Shown here piece after piece: positions 32,666-42,786 of a stretch of DNA of 64,000 bases. The stretch's first letter is position 1. Every line of letters begins with the position of its first letter. The DNA is from Pseudomonas sp. BMS12 (GTDB lineage Bacteria > Pseudomonadota > Gammaproteobacteria > Pseudomonadales > Pseudomonadaceae). The stretch spans positions 50,207 through 114,206 of the forward strand of contig NZ_LSOF01000008.1 of the NCBI RefSeq assembly GCF_001592875.1, read 5' to 3'. The notes beneath the pieces are model-generated. The model saw nothing but the letters and a program-made list of their open reading frames with translations. It was not told the DNA's origin and made no database searches. The translations under genes were made by a program, and so were the position numbers.

Positions 32666-33784
32666 ATGCGCGAACCAGCCCAAACTCGAGTGATCGTCGG
32701 CATGTCCGGCGGCGTCGACTCATCCGTTTCCGCCCTCCTGCTGCTCGAGCAGGGTTACCAGGTGGAAGGCCTGTTCATGAAGAACTGGGAGGAAGACGAC
32801 GGCACCGAATACTGCACCGCCATGGACGACCTGGCCGACGCCCAGGCCGTGTGCGACCGTATCGGCATCAAGCTGCACACCGCCAACTTCGCGGCGGAGT
32901 ACTGGGACAATGTGTTCGAGCACTTCCTCGCCGAGTACAAGGCCGGGCGTACGCCGAACCCGGATATCCTGTGCAACCGCGAAATCAAGTTCAAAGCCTT
33001 CCTCGACTATGCCCTGAGCCTGGGCGCCGACCTGATCGCCACTGGCCACTACGTGCGCCGGCGCGACGTCGACGGCCGCAGCGAGCTGCTCAAGGGGCTC
33101 GACCCGAACAAGGATCAGAGCTATTTCCTGCACGCCGTCGGCGGCGAGCAGATCGGCCGCACCCTGTTCCCGGTCGGCGAACTGGAAAAACCCCAGGTAC
33201 GTGCCATCGCCGAGAAATACGAGCTGGCAACCGCGAAGAAGAAGGACTCGACCGGCATCTGCTTCATCGGTGAGCGCCGCTTCAGCGACTTCCTCAAACA
33301 ATACCTGCCGGCCCAGCCGGGCGATATCGAGACCACCGAGGGCGAGGTGATCGGCCGCCACGTAGGCCTGATGTATCACACCATCGGCCAGCGCCAGGGC
33401 CTGGGTATTGGCGGCCTGAAGAACGCAAGTGACGAGCCGTGGTACGTGCTGGCCAAGGACCTCAAGCGCAACGTGCTGCTGGTCGGCCAGGGCAACGACC
33501 ACCCCTGGTTGTTTTCCCGCGCCCTGCTTGCCTCGGACATCTACTGGGTCAACCCGCTCGACCTGGCCAGCCCGCGCCGCCTCACGGCCAAGGTGCGTTA
33601 TCGCCAGGCCGATCAGGCCTGCACGCTGGAGAAAACCGAAGACGGCTACCGCGCCGTGTTCGACGAACCACAGCGCGCCGTCACGCCCGGCCAGTCGGTG
33701 GTGTTCTACGACGGTGAAATCTGCCTGGGCGGTGGCGTGATCGAAACCGCCGAACCTTGGTTCGAGGGAGCAGGCCTGGCATGA
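32666..33784 (+). CDS. mnmA: tRNA 2-thiouridylase MnmA
   Basis: Installs sulfur at C2 of wobble uridine 34 in tRNA-Lys, -Glu and -Gln. The 372-residue protein has the ATP pyrophosphatase PP-loop [10 protein letters not shown] near residue 12, and the catalytic cysteines Cys103 ([10 protein letters not shown]) and Cys199 ([10 protein letters not shown]), spaced as in E. coli. The stop overlaps the hflD start as ATGA (33781-33784), giving translational coupling. The nudJ-mnmA-hflD order, with purB after one inserted gene, is conserved in gammaproteobacteria. Confidence 0.97.
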   Translation: MREPAQTRVIVGMSGGVDSSVSALLLLEQGYQVEGLFMKNWEEDDGTEYCTAMDDLADAQAVCDRIGIKLHTANFAAEYWDNVFEHFLAEYKAGRTPNPDILCNREIKFKAFLDYALSLGADLIATGHYVRRRDVDGRSELLKGLDPNKDQSYFLHAVGGEQIGRTLFPVGELEKPQVRAIAEKYELATAKKKDSTGICFIGERRFSDFLKQYLPAQPGDIETTEGEVIGRHVGLMYHTIGQRQGLGIGGLKNASDEPWYVLAKDLKRNVLLVGQGNDHPWLFSRALLASDIYWVNPLDLASPRRLTAKVRYRQADQACTLEKTEDGYRAVFDEPQRAVTPGQSVVFYDGEICLGGGVIETAEPWFEGAGLA

Positions 33785-34401
33785 GCCCTACGCAGGAACA
33801 ACTGATCGCCCTCTCCGCCGTATTTCAGGCCGCCAGCCTGGTGGACAAGCTGGCCCGCACCGGCCAGGTCCCGGAAGCCCAAGTGAGCTGCCTGCTCGAC
33901 AGCCTGCTGGTACGCAACCCCAAGAGCACCCTGGACGTTTACGGTGGCGACGATCTCAATCTGCGCGAAGGCTACAAAGCCCTGGTCAGCGCACTGGAGC
34001 GCAACCCGGCGGCCTTGCAGCGCGAGCCACTGCGCTACGCCCTGGCCTTGCTCGGCCTGGAGCGCCAACTGGCCAAGCGCGACGACATGCTGCAGGTAAT
34101 CGGCAGTCGCTTGGACCAGATACAGAATCAGGTCGAGCACTTCGGCGTCACCCACGACAACGTGGTATCGGCCTGCGGCAGCCTGTACCAGGACACCATC
34201 AGCACCTTCCGCCAGCGTATTCAGGTGCAAGGCGACATGCGCTTTCTGCAGCAAGCGGCCGTCGCCTCCAAGGTGCGCGCCCTGCTACTGACCGGCATTC
34301 GTTCGGCACGCCTGTGGCGCCAGCTTGGCGGCCACCGCTGGCAGCTGGTATTCAGCCGCGGCAAGCTGCTCAAGGAACTCTATCCGCTGCTGCGGAGCTG
34401 A
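33781..34401 (+). CDS. hflD: High-frequency lysogenisation protein HflD
   Basis: A 206-residue helical protein peripheral to the inner membrane; in E. coli it counteracts lambda CII, and its normal cellular role remains unclear. Recognisable parts are [18 protein letters not shown] at the N-terminus, [18 protein letters not shown], and [25 protein letters not shown] at the C-terminus. Translation begins inside the mnmA stop (ATGA). The DMT transporter gene begins one base after its stop codon, so the three genes are likely coupled. Confidence 0.94.
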   Translation: MSPTQEQLIALSAVFQAASLVDKLARTGQVPEAQVSCLLDSLLVRNPKSTLDVYGGDDLNLREGYKALVSALERNPAALQREPLRYALALLGLERQLAKRDDMLQVIGSRLDQIQNQVEHFGVTHDNVVSACGSLYQDTISTFRQRIQVQGDMRFLQQAAVASKVRALLLTGIRSARLWRQLGGHRWQLVFSRGKLLKELYPLLRS

Positions 34402-34402
34402 C

Positions 34403-35272
34403 GTGGACCTGCCAAGGCGTAGCGTGAAGCCAATTCAGGGCGCCCTGCTCCTGGCACTGTCCGCCCTGCTGTTTTCGCTGATGGGCGTGGGCATTCGCGA
34501 GATTTCCAGCGGGGTCAACAACGAATCCGTCGTGTTCTTCCGCAACCTGGTAGGCGTGCTGTTTTTCCTGCCACTCCTGCTGATCAAAGGCCCCCGCCCA
34601 CTCAGGACCGAGCGCCTGCAAGCGCACATGTGGCGCACCGCTTATGGCCTGGCAGCCATGTACTGTTTCTTCTACGCCATCGCCCACCTACCGCTGGCCG
34701 ACGCCATGCTGTTCACCTACTCCGCGCCGGTATTCACCCCGGTACTGGCCTGGTGGCTGCTCAAGGAACCACTAACCAAACGCATGCTGCTCACCACCGG
34801 TATCGGCCTGATTGGCGTGCTGTTGGTGGCCAAGCCCAGCCAGGCCCTGCTCGACAGCCAGGCCCTGATCGGCCTGGCAGCCAGCATCCTGGCCGCCTTC
34901 GCATTCGTCTCCATCCGCGAGATGAGCGATACCGAGCCGGCCTTTCGTATCGTTTTCTACTTCTCCCTGTTCAGCGCCCTGATTTCCGCAGTACCACTGA
35001 CCTGGGCCTGGCAGCCACTGAGCCAGCACCAACTCGGCATGCTGCTGGTGATCGGCCTGCTCGCCACCATCAGCCAGATCATCATGTCCAAGGCCTACGG
35101 CCTTGCGCCACCCGGCCTGATCGGCCCCTTTGCCTATCTCGCCATCGTCTTCGCCGGCCTCATCGCCTGGCTGCGCTGGAGCGAGATGCCGGACCTCACT
35201 TCACTCATCGGCGCAGCGCTGATCTTCGCTTCCAGCCTGCTGTCCATCGCGCGCCGCCCGGTGGCCCGCTAA
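34403..35272 (+). CDS. DMT-family (EamA) inner-membrane transporter
   Basis: A 289-residue protein with about ten hydrophobic helices arranged as two EamA repeats; the second begins near residue 145 (LIGLAASILAAFAFVSIREM). Such permeases export or import small metabolites, and the substrate here is not apparent. The family marks NLVGVLFFLPLLLI, AMLFTYSAPVFTPVLAWWLLKEPLTK and the final FAGLIAWLRWSE are clear. The start is GTG 34403, with GGAG upstream and a 1-base gap after hflD; a second GTG at 34424 is possible. It sits between hflD and purB, where E. coli has no gene. Confidence 0.85.
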   Translation: MDLPRRSVKPIQGALLLALSALLFSLMGVGIREISSGVNNESVVFFRNLVGVLFFLPLLLIKGPRPLRTERLQAHMWRTAYGLAAMYCFFYAIAHLPLADAMLFTYSAPVFTPVLAWWLLKEPLTKRMLLTTGIGLIGVLLVAKPSQALLDSQALIGLAASILAAFAFVSIREMSDTEPAFRIVFYFSLFSALISAVPLTWAWQPLSQHQLGMLLVIGLLATISQIIMSKAYGLAPPGLIGPFAYLAIVFAGLIAWLRWSEMPDLTSLIGAALIFASSLLSIARRPVAR

Positions 35273-35324
35273 CCGGAACGGCCACGCGAGCGAATTCATG
35301 TACAATACGCGCCCTTTTCGTTGA

Positions 35325-36719
<1,395 letters not shown>

Positions 36720-36736
36720 CCGGCACCAGCCTTGTG

Positions 36737-36764
36737 AACGCCCGGCTGAGCCGGGCGTTTTTGT
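36737..36764 (+). terminator. Terminator after purB
   Basis: CGCCCGGCT-G-AGCCGGGCG followed by T5GT4. The 19-base stem-loop and its tail are the same as those after infA. Confidence 0.9.
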
Positions 36765-36797
36765 TTTAGCCTTTTCACCTCTTTCAAGGGCTTACCA

Positions 36798-37964
36798 ATG
36801 AATCCTGATACTCCCCTGCAACTGCTGGGCGGCCTGAGCCCGCGCGAGTTCCTGCGCGACTACTGGCAGAAAAAACCGCTGCTCATCCGCCAGGCCATTC
36901 CCGACTTCGAGAGCCCGATCAGCGCCGACGAGCTGGCCGGCCTAGCCCTAGAAGAAGAAGTGGAGTCGCGCCTGGTGCTGGAGCATGGCGAGCGCCCCTG
37001 GGAACTGCGCCGCGGCCCGTTCGCCGAGGATGCCTTCAGCCAGCTACCGGAGCGCGACTGGACACTGCTGGTACAGGCCGTCGACCAGTTCGTCCCGGAA
37101 GTGGCCGAGGTGCTCAAAGACTTCGGCTTCCTGCCCAGCTGGCGCATCGACGACCTGATGATCAGCTTCGCCGCGCCGGGCGGCAGTGTCGGCCCGCATT
37201 TCGACAATTATGACGTGTTCCTCCTACAGGCCGAGGGCCAGCGCCGCTGGAAGATCGGCCAAATGTGCGATGCCAATAGCGCCCTGCTGCCGCATGCCGA
37301 CCTGCGCATCCTGGCCGACTTCGAGCAGACCGACGAGTGGGTGCTGGAGCCCGGCGACATGCTCTACCTGCCGCCGCGCCTGGCCCACTATGGCATCGCC
37401 GAGAATGACTGCCTGACCTACTCGGTCGGTTTCCGCGCGCCGAGCGCCGCCGAGGTACTGACCCATTTCACCGACTTCCTCGCCCAGTTCCTGCCGGACG
37501 AAGAGCGCTACAGCGATGCCGGCATGGCGCCGACCAGCGATCCGCATCAGATCCAGCAGGACGCACTCGACCGCCTGAAAGCCCTGCTCACCGAGCACAT
37601 GAGCGACGAGCGCCTGCTGCTGACCTGGTTCGGTCAGTTCATGACCGAACCGCGCTACCCCGAACTGGTTGCCGGCCCGGAAATCGAGGAGCAGGACTTC
37701 CTCGACACCCTGCAGGATGGTGCCGTACTGATCCGCAACCCCAGCGCCCGCCTGGCCTGGAGCGAGATTGACGTCGGCCTGGTGCTGTTCGCCAGCGGCC
37801 AGAGCCGGCTGCTGCCGGCGCACCTGAAGGAACTGCTGCGCCTGATCTGCGCCGCCGATGCACTGCACAGCGACAACCTCGCGCCTTGGTTGGCAGACGA
37901 GGACGGGCGTACACTGGTGCGTGAACTGGTCCAGCAAGGCAGTCTGGAGTTTGCTGATGAGTGA
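36798..37964 (+). CDS. roxA: Ribosomal protein uL16 arginine hydroxylase (RoxA/YcfD type)
   Basis: A 388-residue JmjC/cupin Fe(II)- and 2-oxoglutarate-dependent oxygenase; YcfD of E. coli hydroxylates an arginine of ribosomal protein L16. The metal triad is His134 and Asp136 (GPHFDNYDVF) with His197 (LPPRLAHYGI). The N-terminus (LSPREFLRDYWQKKPLLIRQA) is typical of the family, and the C-terminal part forms the winged-helix dimer region. It overlaps the following GNAT gene by 8 bases. A strong terminator separates it from purB, so it starts a new transcript of four coupled genes (36798-39830). Confidence 0.9.
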   Translation: MNPDTPLQLLGGLSPREFLRDYWQKKPLLIRQAIPDFESPISADELAGLALEEEVESRLVLEHGERPWELRRGPFAEDAFSQLPERDWTLLVQAVDQFVPEVAEVLKDFGFLPSWRIDDLMISFAAPGGSVGPHFDNYDVFLLQAEGQRRWKIGQMCDANSALLPHADLRILADFEQTDEWVLEPGDMLYLPPRLAHYGIAENDCLTYSVGFRAPSAAEVLTHFTDFLAQFLPDEERYSDAGMAPTSDPHQIQQDALDRLKALLTEHMSDERLLLTWFGQFMTEPRYPELVAGPEIEEQDFLDTLQDGAVLIRNPSARLAWSEIDVGLVLFASGQSRLLPAHLKELLRLICAADALHSDNLAPWLADEDGRTLVRELVQQGSLEFADE

Positions 37965-38382
37965 GATTCACGTCCGCCTGGCCCACTGGCAGAAGGACAA
38001 CGCCGAGCTACGGCGCATTCGCGAGGCGGTATTTATCGCCGAGCAGGCCGTACCGGCAGAACTGGAATGGGATGACGAGGATGGCGAAGCCATGCACTTC
38101 CTCGCCTGCGAAGGCGACTATCCGATCGGCACCGCGCGCCTGCTGGCCGACGGCCAGATCGGCCGGGTCTCGGTACTCAAGGACTGGCGTGGCCTCAAGG
38201 TCGGCGATGCGCTGATGCAAGCCGCCATCGAGGCCGCGGAACAACGCGGCCAGCGGGTACAGAAGCTCAGCGCCCAGGTACATGCCGCCGCCTTCTATGA
38301 ACGCCTGGGTTTCAGCATCGAAGGCGACGAGTACCTCGAAGCCGGCATTCCCCATGTGCTGATGGTGCGCCATAGCGACTAG
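37957..38382 (+). CDS. GNAT-family N-acetyltransferase
   Basis: A 141-residue GNAT enzyme. The acetyl-CoA loop reads RVSVLKDWRGLKVGDALM (motif A variant with GLKVG), preceded by LRRIREAVFIAEQAVPAELEWDD, a segment shared with the ElaA/YjdJ-like group. AAFYERLGF near the C-terminus is the classical motif B. The acceptor substrate is unknown. It starts inside the end of roxA (8-base overlap) and is followed after 9 bases by the DUF7931 gene, so it belongs to the same coupled operon. Confidence 0.87.
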   Translation: MSEIHVRLAHWQKDNAELRRIREAVFIAEQAVPAELEWDDEDGEAMHFLACEGDYPIGTARLLADGQIGRVSVLKDWRGLKVGDALMQAAIEAAEQRGQRVQKLSAQVHAAAFYERLGFSIEGDEYLEAGIPHVLMVRHSD

Positions 38383-38391
38383 GACGACGAG

Positions 38392-39024
38392 ATGAGCGAA
38401 GAAAACGCCCCGCACGACAAGAACGATCCCGATCTTCCGGCCATCGATTTCCAGTCGCCGGGGCGTTTTACTGTGCACAACCCGCAAACCGAGCCCGGCA
38501 TAATCGCCGAAGCGCGTGAGCCGGCACCCTTCAAGCTAGGCAGTCACCCCGACCTCGAGCGCTTCACCCGCCCGGAGCAGGCTCAGGCCCACGCCCTGGC
38601 GCTGCTACTACAGGCCCGCAACAGCCTGTGCCTGTACAGCCCCGACCTGGAGTCCTGGCTGTACAACCACAGCAGCGTGCAAGACGCCTGCACTCGACTG
38701 CTACTGGCCAACCCGAAGAATCGGCTGCGCATCCTCCTACGCGATGTCGGCAAGCCGGTCAGACAAGGCCATCGCCTGCTCAATCTGGCTCGACGCATCA
38801 CCAGCAACCTGCATATTCGCCGCATCAACCCCGATCATCCCAGCGACGAGAGCGCCTACCTGCTGGCCGATGATCGCGGCCTGCTGCTGCGCGAAATTCC
38901 AGAGCAATATGGCGGTTACGCCCTGTACAACGACCCAGGCCGCGTCCGCCAACGCCAGGCACAATTCGACCAGGCCTGGGACATCAGCATCCTCGACCCC
39001 GACTTGCGGAGTTTCCTGTTATGA
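38392..39024 (+). CDS. DUF7931 protein, PLD-like fold
   Basis: A 210-residue cytoplasmic protein without signal or membrane segment. The first 60 residues are polar and probably disordered. The remainder (from FTRPEQAQAHALALLLQARNSL) has alternating strands and helices, with LCLYSPDLESWLYN, NRLRILLRDVGKPVRQGHRLL and YALYNDPGRVRQRQAQFDQAW. This pattern resembles a degenerate phospholipase-D-like domain, now called DUF7931, that lacks the catalytic HKD motif. The stop overlaps the next start as ATGA (39021-39024), so it is tightly coupled to the secretin-N-domain gene. The function is unknown; pairing with roxA and GNAT is conserved in PAO1 as far as I recall. Confidence 0.7.
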   Translation: MSEENAPHDKNDPDLPAIDFQSPGRFTVHNPQTEPGIIAEAREPAPFKLGSHPDLERFTRPEQAQAHALALLLQARNSLCLYSPDLESWLYNHSSVQDACTRLLLANPKNRLRILLRDVGKPVRQGHRLLNLARRITSNLHIRRINPDHPSDESAYLLADDRGLLLREIPEQYGGYALYNDPGRVRQRQAQFDQAWDISILDPDLRSFLL

Positions 39025-39830
39025 CCCTGCGCACCTGCCTGCTCGCCCTGCTGCTTGCCGCCAGCCTGCCCTTGCAGGCTGCCACCGAACTGATCCAGCT
39101 CAACTACCGAACCGCCGAGGATGTCCTGCCCATCGTCAACTCGGTGCTGGATGGCCAAGGCAAGGTCAGCCCCTACGGCAACCAGCTGGTGGTCAACGCC
39201 AGCCCAGAGAAGATCCGGGAAATTCGCGACCTGCTGCAACAGATGGATACCGCCCCAAGGCGCCTGCTTATCAGCGTAGACACCAGCGAGAGCGGCTATC
39301 GCGACAGTGACGGCTACTCGGTCGACGGCAGCATCAGCGCCGGCAACGCCGAAGTGATAGTCGGCCGCGGCGAAGTTCATGGCCGCGACCAGGCCCGCAT
39401 CATCCGCCGCTCCACGGACAGTCGCAGCGGTGGCACCCAGCAGATACAGGCTACCGAAGGCTATCCGGCGCTGATCCAGGTCGGTCAGAGCGTGCCACTG
39501 ACCAGCACCAGCGTCGGTCCTTACGGCCAGGTCTACCAGAACACCCAGTACCGCAATGTCACCCAGGGCTTCTACGTAACGGCCAGCCTGACCGGCGATA
39601 TCGTGCATGTCAGCATCAGCAGCAACAATGATCGGGTAAACCGCTATCAACCTGGTGTGATCGATGTACAGAGCACCGATACGCGAGTCAGCGGCCGGCT
39701 CGGCGAATGGATCAATCTGGGCGGCGTCAGCGAACAGAGCCAAGGCAACGACTCTGACGTCCTCCGCCGTCATTCCACCCGCGGCGCCAACGACATGAGC
39801 ATGCGTATCAAGGTAGAGGCCCTGGACTGA
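39021..39830 (+). CDS. Periplasmic secretin-N (NolW)-domain protein without channel domain
   Basis: A 269-residue exported protein. After the signal peptide (MTLRTCLLALLLAASLPLQA) come ELIQLNYRTAEDVLPIVNSVL and GNQLVVNASPEKIREIRDLLQQMD, the form of a secretin N-domain (beta-alpha-beta unit that stacks in rings). A glycine/serine-rich linker follows, then a segment resembling a secretin-domain start (YPALIQVGQSVPLTSTS, QGFYVTASLTGD). The protein ends where secretins would continue into the membrane-spanning barrel. No type II, III or IV secretion or pilus gene is nearby. It starts inside the DUF7931 stop codon. Confidence 0.72.
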   Translation: MTLRTCLLALLLAASLPLQAATELIQLNYRTAEDVLPIVNSVLDGQGKVSPYGNQLVVNASPEKIREIRDLLQQMDTAPRRLLISVDTSESGYRDSDGYSVDGSISAGNAEVIVGRGEVHGRDQARIIRRSTDSRSGGTQQIQATEGYPALIQVGQSVPLTSTSVGPYGQVYQNTQYRNVTQGFYVTASLTGDIVHVSISSNNDRVNRYQPGVIDVQSTDTRVSGRLGEWINLGGVSEQSQGNDSDVLRRHSTRGANDMSMRIKVEALD

Positions 39831-39855
39831 GGCCTGACAGCTTGTCGGCGAATTA

Positions 39856-39881
39856 TGTAGTTGCGACGAAAAGACACTACA
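39856..39881. promoter_or_regulatory. Wide-spaced inverted repeat upstream of aceA
   Basis: TGTAGT (39856-39861) and ACTACA (39876-39881) are the same half-sites as in the icd palindromes but 11 bases, one helical turn, further apart. They lie just before a candidate promoter, TTGACG (39888-39893) and CATCAT (39912-39917) with 18-base spacing. If that promoter is used, aceA has a leader of nearly 400 bases, which includes a GGCTCT-GAATA-AGAGCC hairpin (39940-39956). I see no gene in 39831-40316. Confidence 0.45.
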
Positions 39882-40316
39882 AAACGTTTGACGAACGCCC
39901 GTTTGAAAGCGCATCATGGCCCCGCTCCCGCTAGCCAGGGGCTCTGAATAAGAGCCTCCAGACTGCTCCCGTAACACCATTCGGGCCGGTCCGTGTTCTA
40001 ACAGCCCACAAGGCGTTTCAACGAGGTTGCGACTGGAACGAAAGTTGTCCTGAGGGACGGGGAAGCCTAAGCGTTATCAGCCAGACCGCCTGACCAGATT
40101 CTGCATCGCCCAACGGCATCCACGAGCCGGCAAGCCGCAGACATCCGAGCAACGGACTGACTTGTTTCGTCCTCTCCTCCCCCTCCGCTGCGCTCTCGCT
40201 CCGTCAATATCTCGAAGTTTCGCCCTGTGTCGCCCGCAACACTGCAAGCTTTTTTGCACGTTGGTTTTGGGTGGGAAGTCGGTGCTCAACCAAACTCATA
40301 CTTTGAAGGATTGACC

Positions 40317-41912
40317 ATGTCAGCTTATCAAAACGACATCAAAGCCGTTGCCGCCCTGAAAGAAGCCGCCGGCAGCAGCTGGAGCGCTATCAACCCGGAG
40401 TCCGTGGCCCGCATGCGCGCCCAGAACCGCTTCAAGACCGGTCTGGAAATCGCCCAGTACACCGCTGACATCATGCGCAAGGACATGGCCGAGTACGACG
40501 CCGACTCGTCCGTCTACACCCAATCCCTGGGCTGCTGGCACGGCTTCATCGGTCAGCAGAAGCTGATTTCGATCAAGAAGCACCTGAAGACCACCAACAA
40601 GCGCTACCTCTACCTGTCCGGCTGGATGGTTGCTGCTCTGCGCTCCGACTTCGGCCCGCTGCCGGACCAGTCGATGCACGAGAAGACCGCCGTCTCCGAC
40701 CTGATCGAAGAGCTGTACACCTTCCTTCGCCAGGCTGACAGCCGCGAACTGGACCTGCTGTTCACCGCCCTGGACGCCGCTCGCGAAGCTGGCGACAGCG
40801 CCAAGGCTGCTGAAATCCAGTCGCAGATCGACAACTACGAGACCCACATCGTACCGATCATCGCCGACATCGATGCCGGCTTCGGTAACCCGGAAGCCAC
40901 CTACCTGCTGGCCAAGCGCATGATCGAAGCTGGTGCTTGCTGCATCCAGATCGAAAACCAGGTATCCGACGAGAAGCAGTGTGGCCACCAGGACGGTAAA
41001 GTGACCGTTCCGCACGCCGACTTCCTCGCCAAGATCGCTGCCGTTCGCTACGCCTTCCTGGAACTGGGCATCGACAACGGCGTGATCGTTGCTCGTACCG
41101 ACTCCCTGGGCGCTGGCCTGACCAAGCAGATCGCCGTCACCAAAGAGCCGGGCGACCTGGGCGACCTGTACAACTCCTTCCTGGACTGCGACGAAATCTC
41201 CGAAGCCGAACTGGGCAACGGCGACGTCGTGATCAAGCGCGAAGGCAAGCTGCTGCGTCCGAAGCGTCTGCCGTCCAACCTGTTCCAGTTCCGCAAGGGC
41301 ACTGGTGAAGACCGCTGCGTACTGGACTGCATCACCAGCCTGCAGAACGGCGCCGACATGCTGTGGATCGAAACCGAGAAGCCGCACGTTGGCCAGATCA
41401 AGGGTATGGTTGATCGCATCCGCGAAGTCATCCCGAATGCCAAGCTGGTGTACAACAACAGCCCGTCCTTCAACTGGACCCTGAACTTCCGCCAGCAGGT
41501 ATTCGACGCGTTCGCTGCCGAAGGCAAGGACGTTTCCGCCTACGACCGCGCCAAACTGATGAGCGTCGAGTACGACGAGACCGAACTGGCCCAGGTTGCT
41601 GACGAGAAGATCCGTACCTTCCAGCGCGACGGTTCCGCTCAGGCTGGTATCTTCCACCACCTGATCACCCTGCCGACCTACCACACCGCCGCTCTGTCGA
41701 CCGACAACCTGGCCAAAGGCTACTTCGCCGACCAGGGCATGCTGGCCTACGTGAAAGGCGTTCAGCGCCAGGAACTGCGCCAGGGTATCGCCTGCGTCAA
41801 GCACCAGAACATGGCCGGCTCCGACATCGGCGACAACCACAAAGAGTACTTCGCTGGCGAAGCTGCTCTGAAGGCAAGCGGTAAAGACAACACCATGAAC
41901 CAGTTCCACTAA
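40317..41912 (+). CDS. aceA: Isocitrate lyase
   Basis: Splits isocitrate into glyoxylate and succinate, the first step of the glyoxylate shunt, needed on acetate, fatty acids and some other two-carbon sources. The 531-residue protein is of the longer isocitrate lyase subfamily found in Pseudomonas rather than the 430-residue E. coli form. The active-site motif reads KQCGH (Cys222) where the short form has KKCGH. Other marks are IIADIDAGFGNPEATYLLAKRMIEAGA, VIVARTDSLGA and KLVYNNSPSFNW. The start is ATG 40317 with AAGGA upstream. The glcB malate synthase is not in the window. Confidence 0.97.
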   Translation: MSAYQNDIKAVAALKEAAGSSWSAINPESVARMRAQNRFKTGLEIAQYTADIMRKDMAEYDADSSVYTQSLGCWHGFIGQQKLISIKKHLKTTNKRYLYLSGWMVAALRSDFGPLPDQSMHEKTAVSDLIEELYTFLRQADSRELDLLFTALDAAREAGDSAKAAEIQSQIDNYETHIVPIIADIDAGFGNPEATYLLAKRMIEAGACCIQIENQVSDEKQCGHQDGKVTVPHADFLAKIAAVRYAFLELGIDNGVIVARTDSLGAGLTKQIAVTKEPGDLGDLYNSFLDCDEISEAELGNGDVVIKREGKLLRPKRLPSNLFQFRKGTGEDRCVLDCITSLQNGADMLWIETEKPHVGQIKGMVDRIREVIPNAKLVYNNSPSFNWTLNFRQQVFDAFAAEGKDVSAYDRAKLMSVEYDETELAQVADEKIRTFQRDGSAQAGIFHHLITLPTYHTAALSTDNLAKGYFADQGMLAYVKGVQRQELRQGIACVKHQNMAGSDIGDNHKEYFAGEAALKASGKDNTMNQFH

Positions 41913-41950
41913 TAGGAACCGGCTCTGCGGCTCGCCGCAGGTGTTATCAG

Positions 41951-41982
41951 ACAAAGCCCCGGCAGCAATGCCGGGGCTTTGT
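41951..41982. terminator. Terminator after aceA
   Basis: A perfect 14-bp stem, ACAAAGCCCCGGCA with TGCCGGGGCTTTGT around a GCAA tetraloop; the T-rich part is short. Confidence 0.8.
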
Positions 41983-42129
41983 CGCATCTATAGATATCAA
42001 TAAGAAAATCAGCCACCGCAATTGACGCGCTACTTGAAACAGTCTGCTCCATGAACGCATCAATAGAGCAGTCGCTGTAAACAATTCTCGACAGTGACTT
42101 TCAAAAAAGCGCCATTAAATAGCGTTTTA

Positions 42130-42151
42130 GTCACCATGACGTACTGGTCAC
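42130..42151. promoter_or_regulatory. Inverted repeat upstream of nuo
   Basis: GTCACCA and TGGTCAC form an 8-base-spaced inverted repeat (one mismatch) about 120 bases before the nuo promoter. The rest of the gap 41913-42362 holds the aceA terminator, the promoter at 42249-42278 and a leader of about 80 bases; a small open frame at 42182-42370 has no support. Confidence 0.3.
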
Positions 42152-42248
42152 GCGCCTAAAGCCCAAGCCAGAGGTGACGTCATGCAGCCTTGCGGTTTTC
42201 ATCCGGGACGAAGTGGCGCTTATGCGTTCATTTTTTTATTCGGAAAAA

Positions 42249-42278
42249 TTTACTTACATGGCCCCGCAGGCATAAAAT
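42249..42278 (+). promoter_or_regulatory. Candidate sigma-70 promoter of the nuo operon
   Basis: TTTACT (42249-42254) and TAAAAT (42273-42278), 18 bases apart; transcription would start near 42285, about 78 bases before nuoA. Confidence 0.5.
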
Positions 42279-42362
42279 CGCGTCCACACTACTCCTCGAT
42301 GCAGCCCGCAGAGGCTGCAGCGAACATTAAAAGAAGCCGTCCCTTCCCCAAGGAGAACCGGC

Positions 42363-42776
42363 ATGCCTGATGCGGTAACGACCATGTCCCATAACTGGGC
42401 TTTCGCTGTATTCCTGCTCGGGGTCTTCGGACTCATCGCCTTCATGCTCGGCCTGTCCAGTCTGCTGGGCAGCAAAGCCTGGGGCCGCAGCAAGAATGAC
42501 CCCTTCGAATCCGGCATGTTGCCCGTGGGCAGTGCCCGCCTGCGTCTCTCGGCAAAGTTCTATCTGGTCGCGATGCTCTTCGTGATCTTCGACGTTGAAG
42601 CCCTCTTTCTCTTCGCTTGGGCTGTCTCGGTACGCGAAAGCGGCTGGGCCGGCCTGATCGAAGCTACAGTTTTCATAGCAATTCTGTTGGCAGGTCTTGT
42701 CTATCTTTGGCGTATCGGTGCGCTCGACTGGGCACCCGAAGGCCGTCGTAATCGGCAGGCGAAGCTAAAACAATGA
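42363..42776 (+). CDS. nuoA: NADH-quinone oxidoreductase subunit A
   Basis: A membrane-arm subunit of complex I at the quinone site. The 137-residue protein has three hydrophobic helices (about 14-34, 67-87 and 95-113) and the conserved loop [24 protein letters not shown], which lines the quinone channel. The acidic FDVEALFLF motif in helix 2 is intact. It is the first gene of the thirteen-gene nuo operon, with ATG 42363 preceded by AAGGAG. Confidence 0.96.
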   Translation: MPDAVTTMSHNWAFAVFLLGVFGLIAFMLGLSSLLGSKAWGRSKNDPFESGMLPVGSARLRLSAKFYLVAMLFVIFDVEALFLFAWAVSVRESGWAGLIEATVFIAILLAGLVYLWRIGALDWAPEGRRNRQAKLKQ

Positions 42777-42786
42777 GGCTTTGGCG

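Noticed and set aside
42182..42370. Small open frame upstream of nuoA
   Set aside because: It overlaps the nuo promoter and nuoA ribosome binding site, and has no recognisable product.
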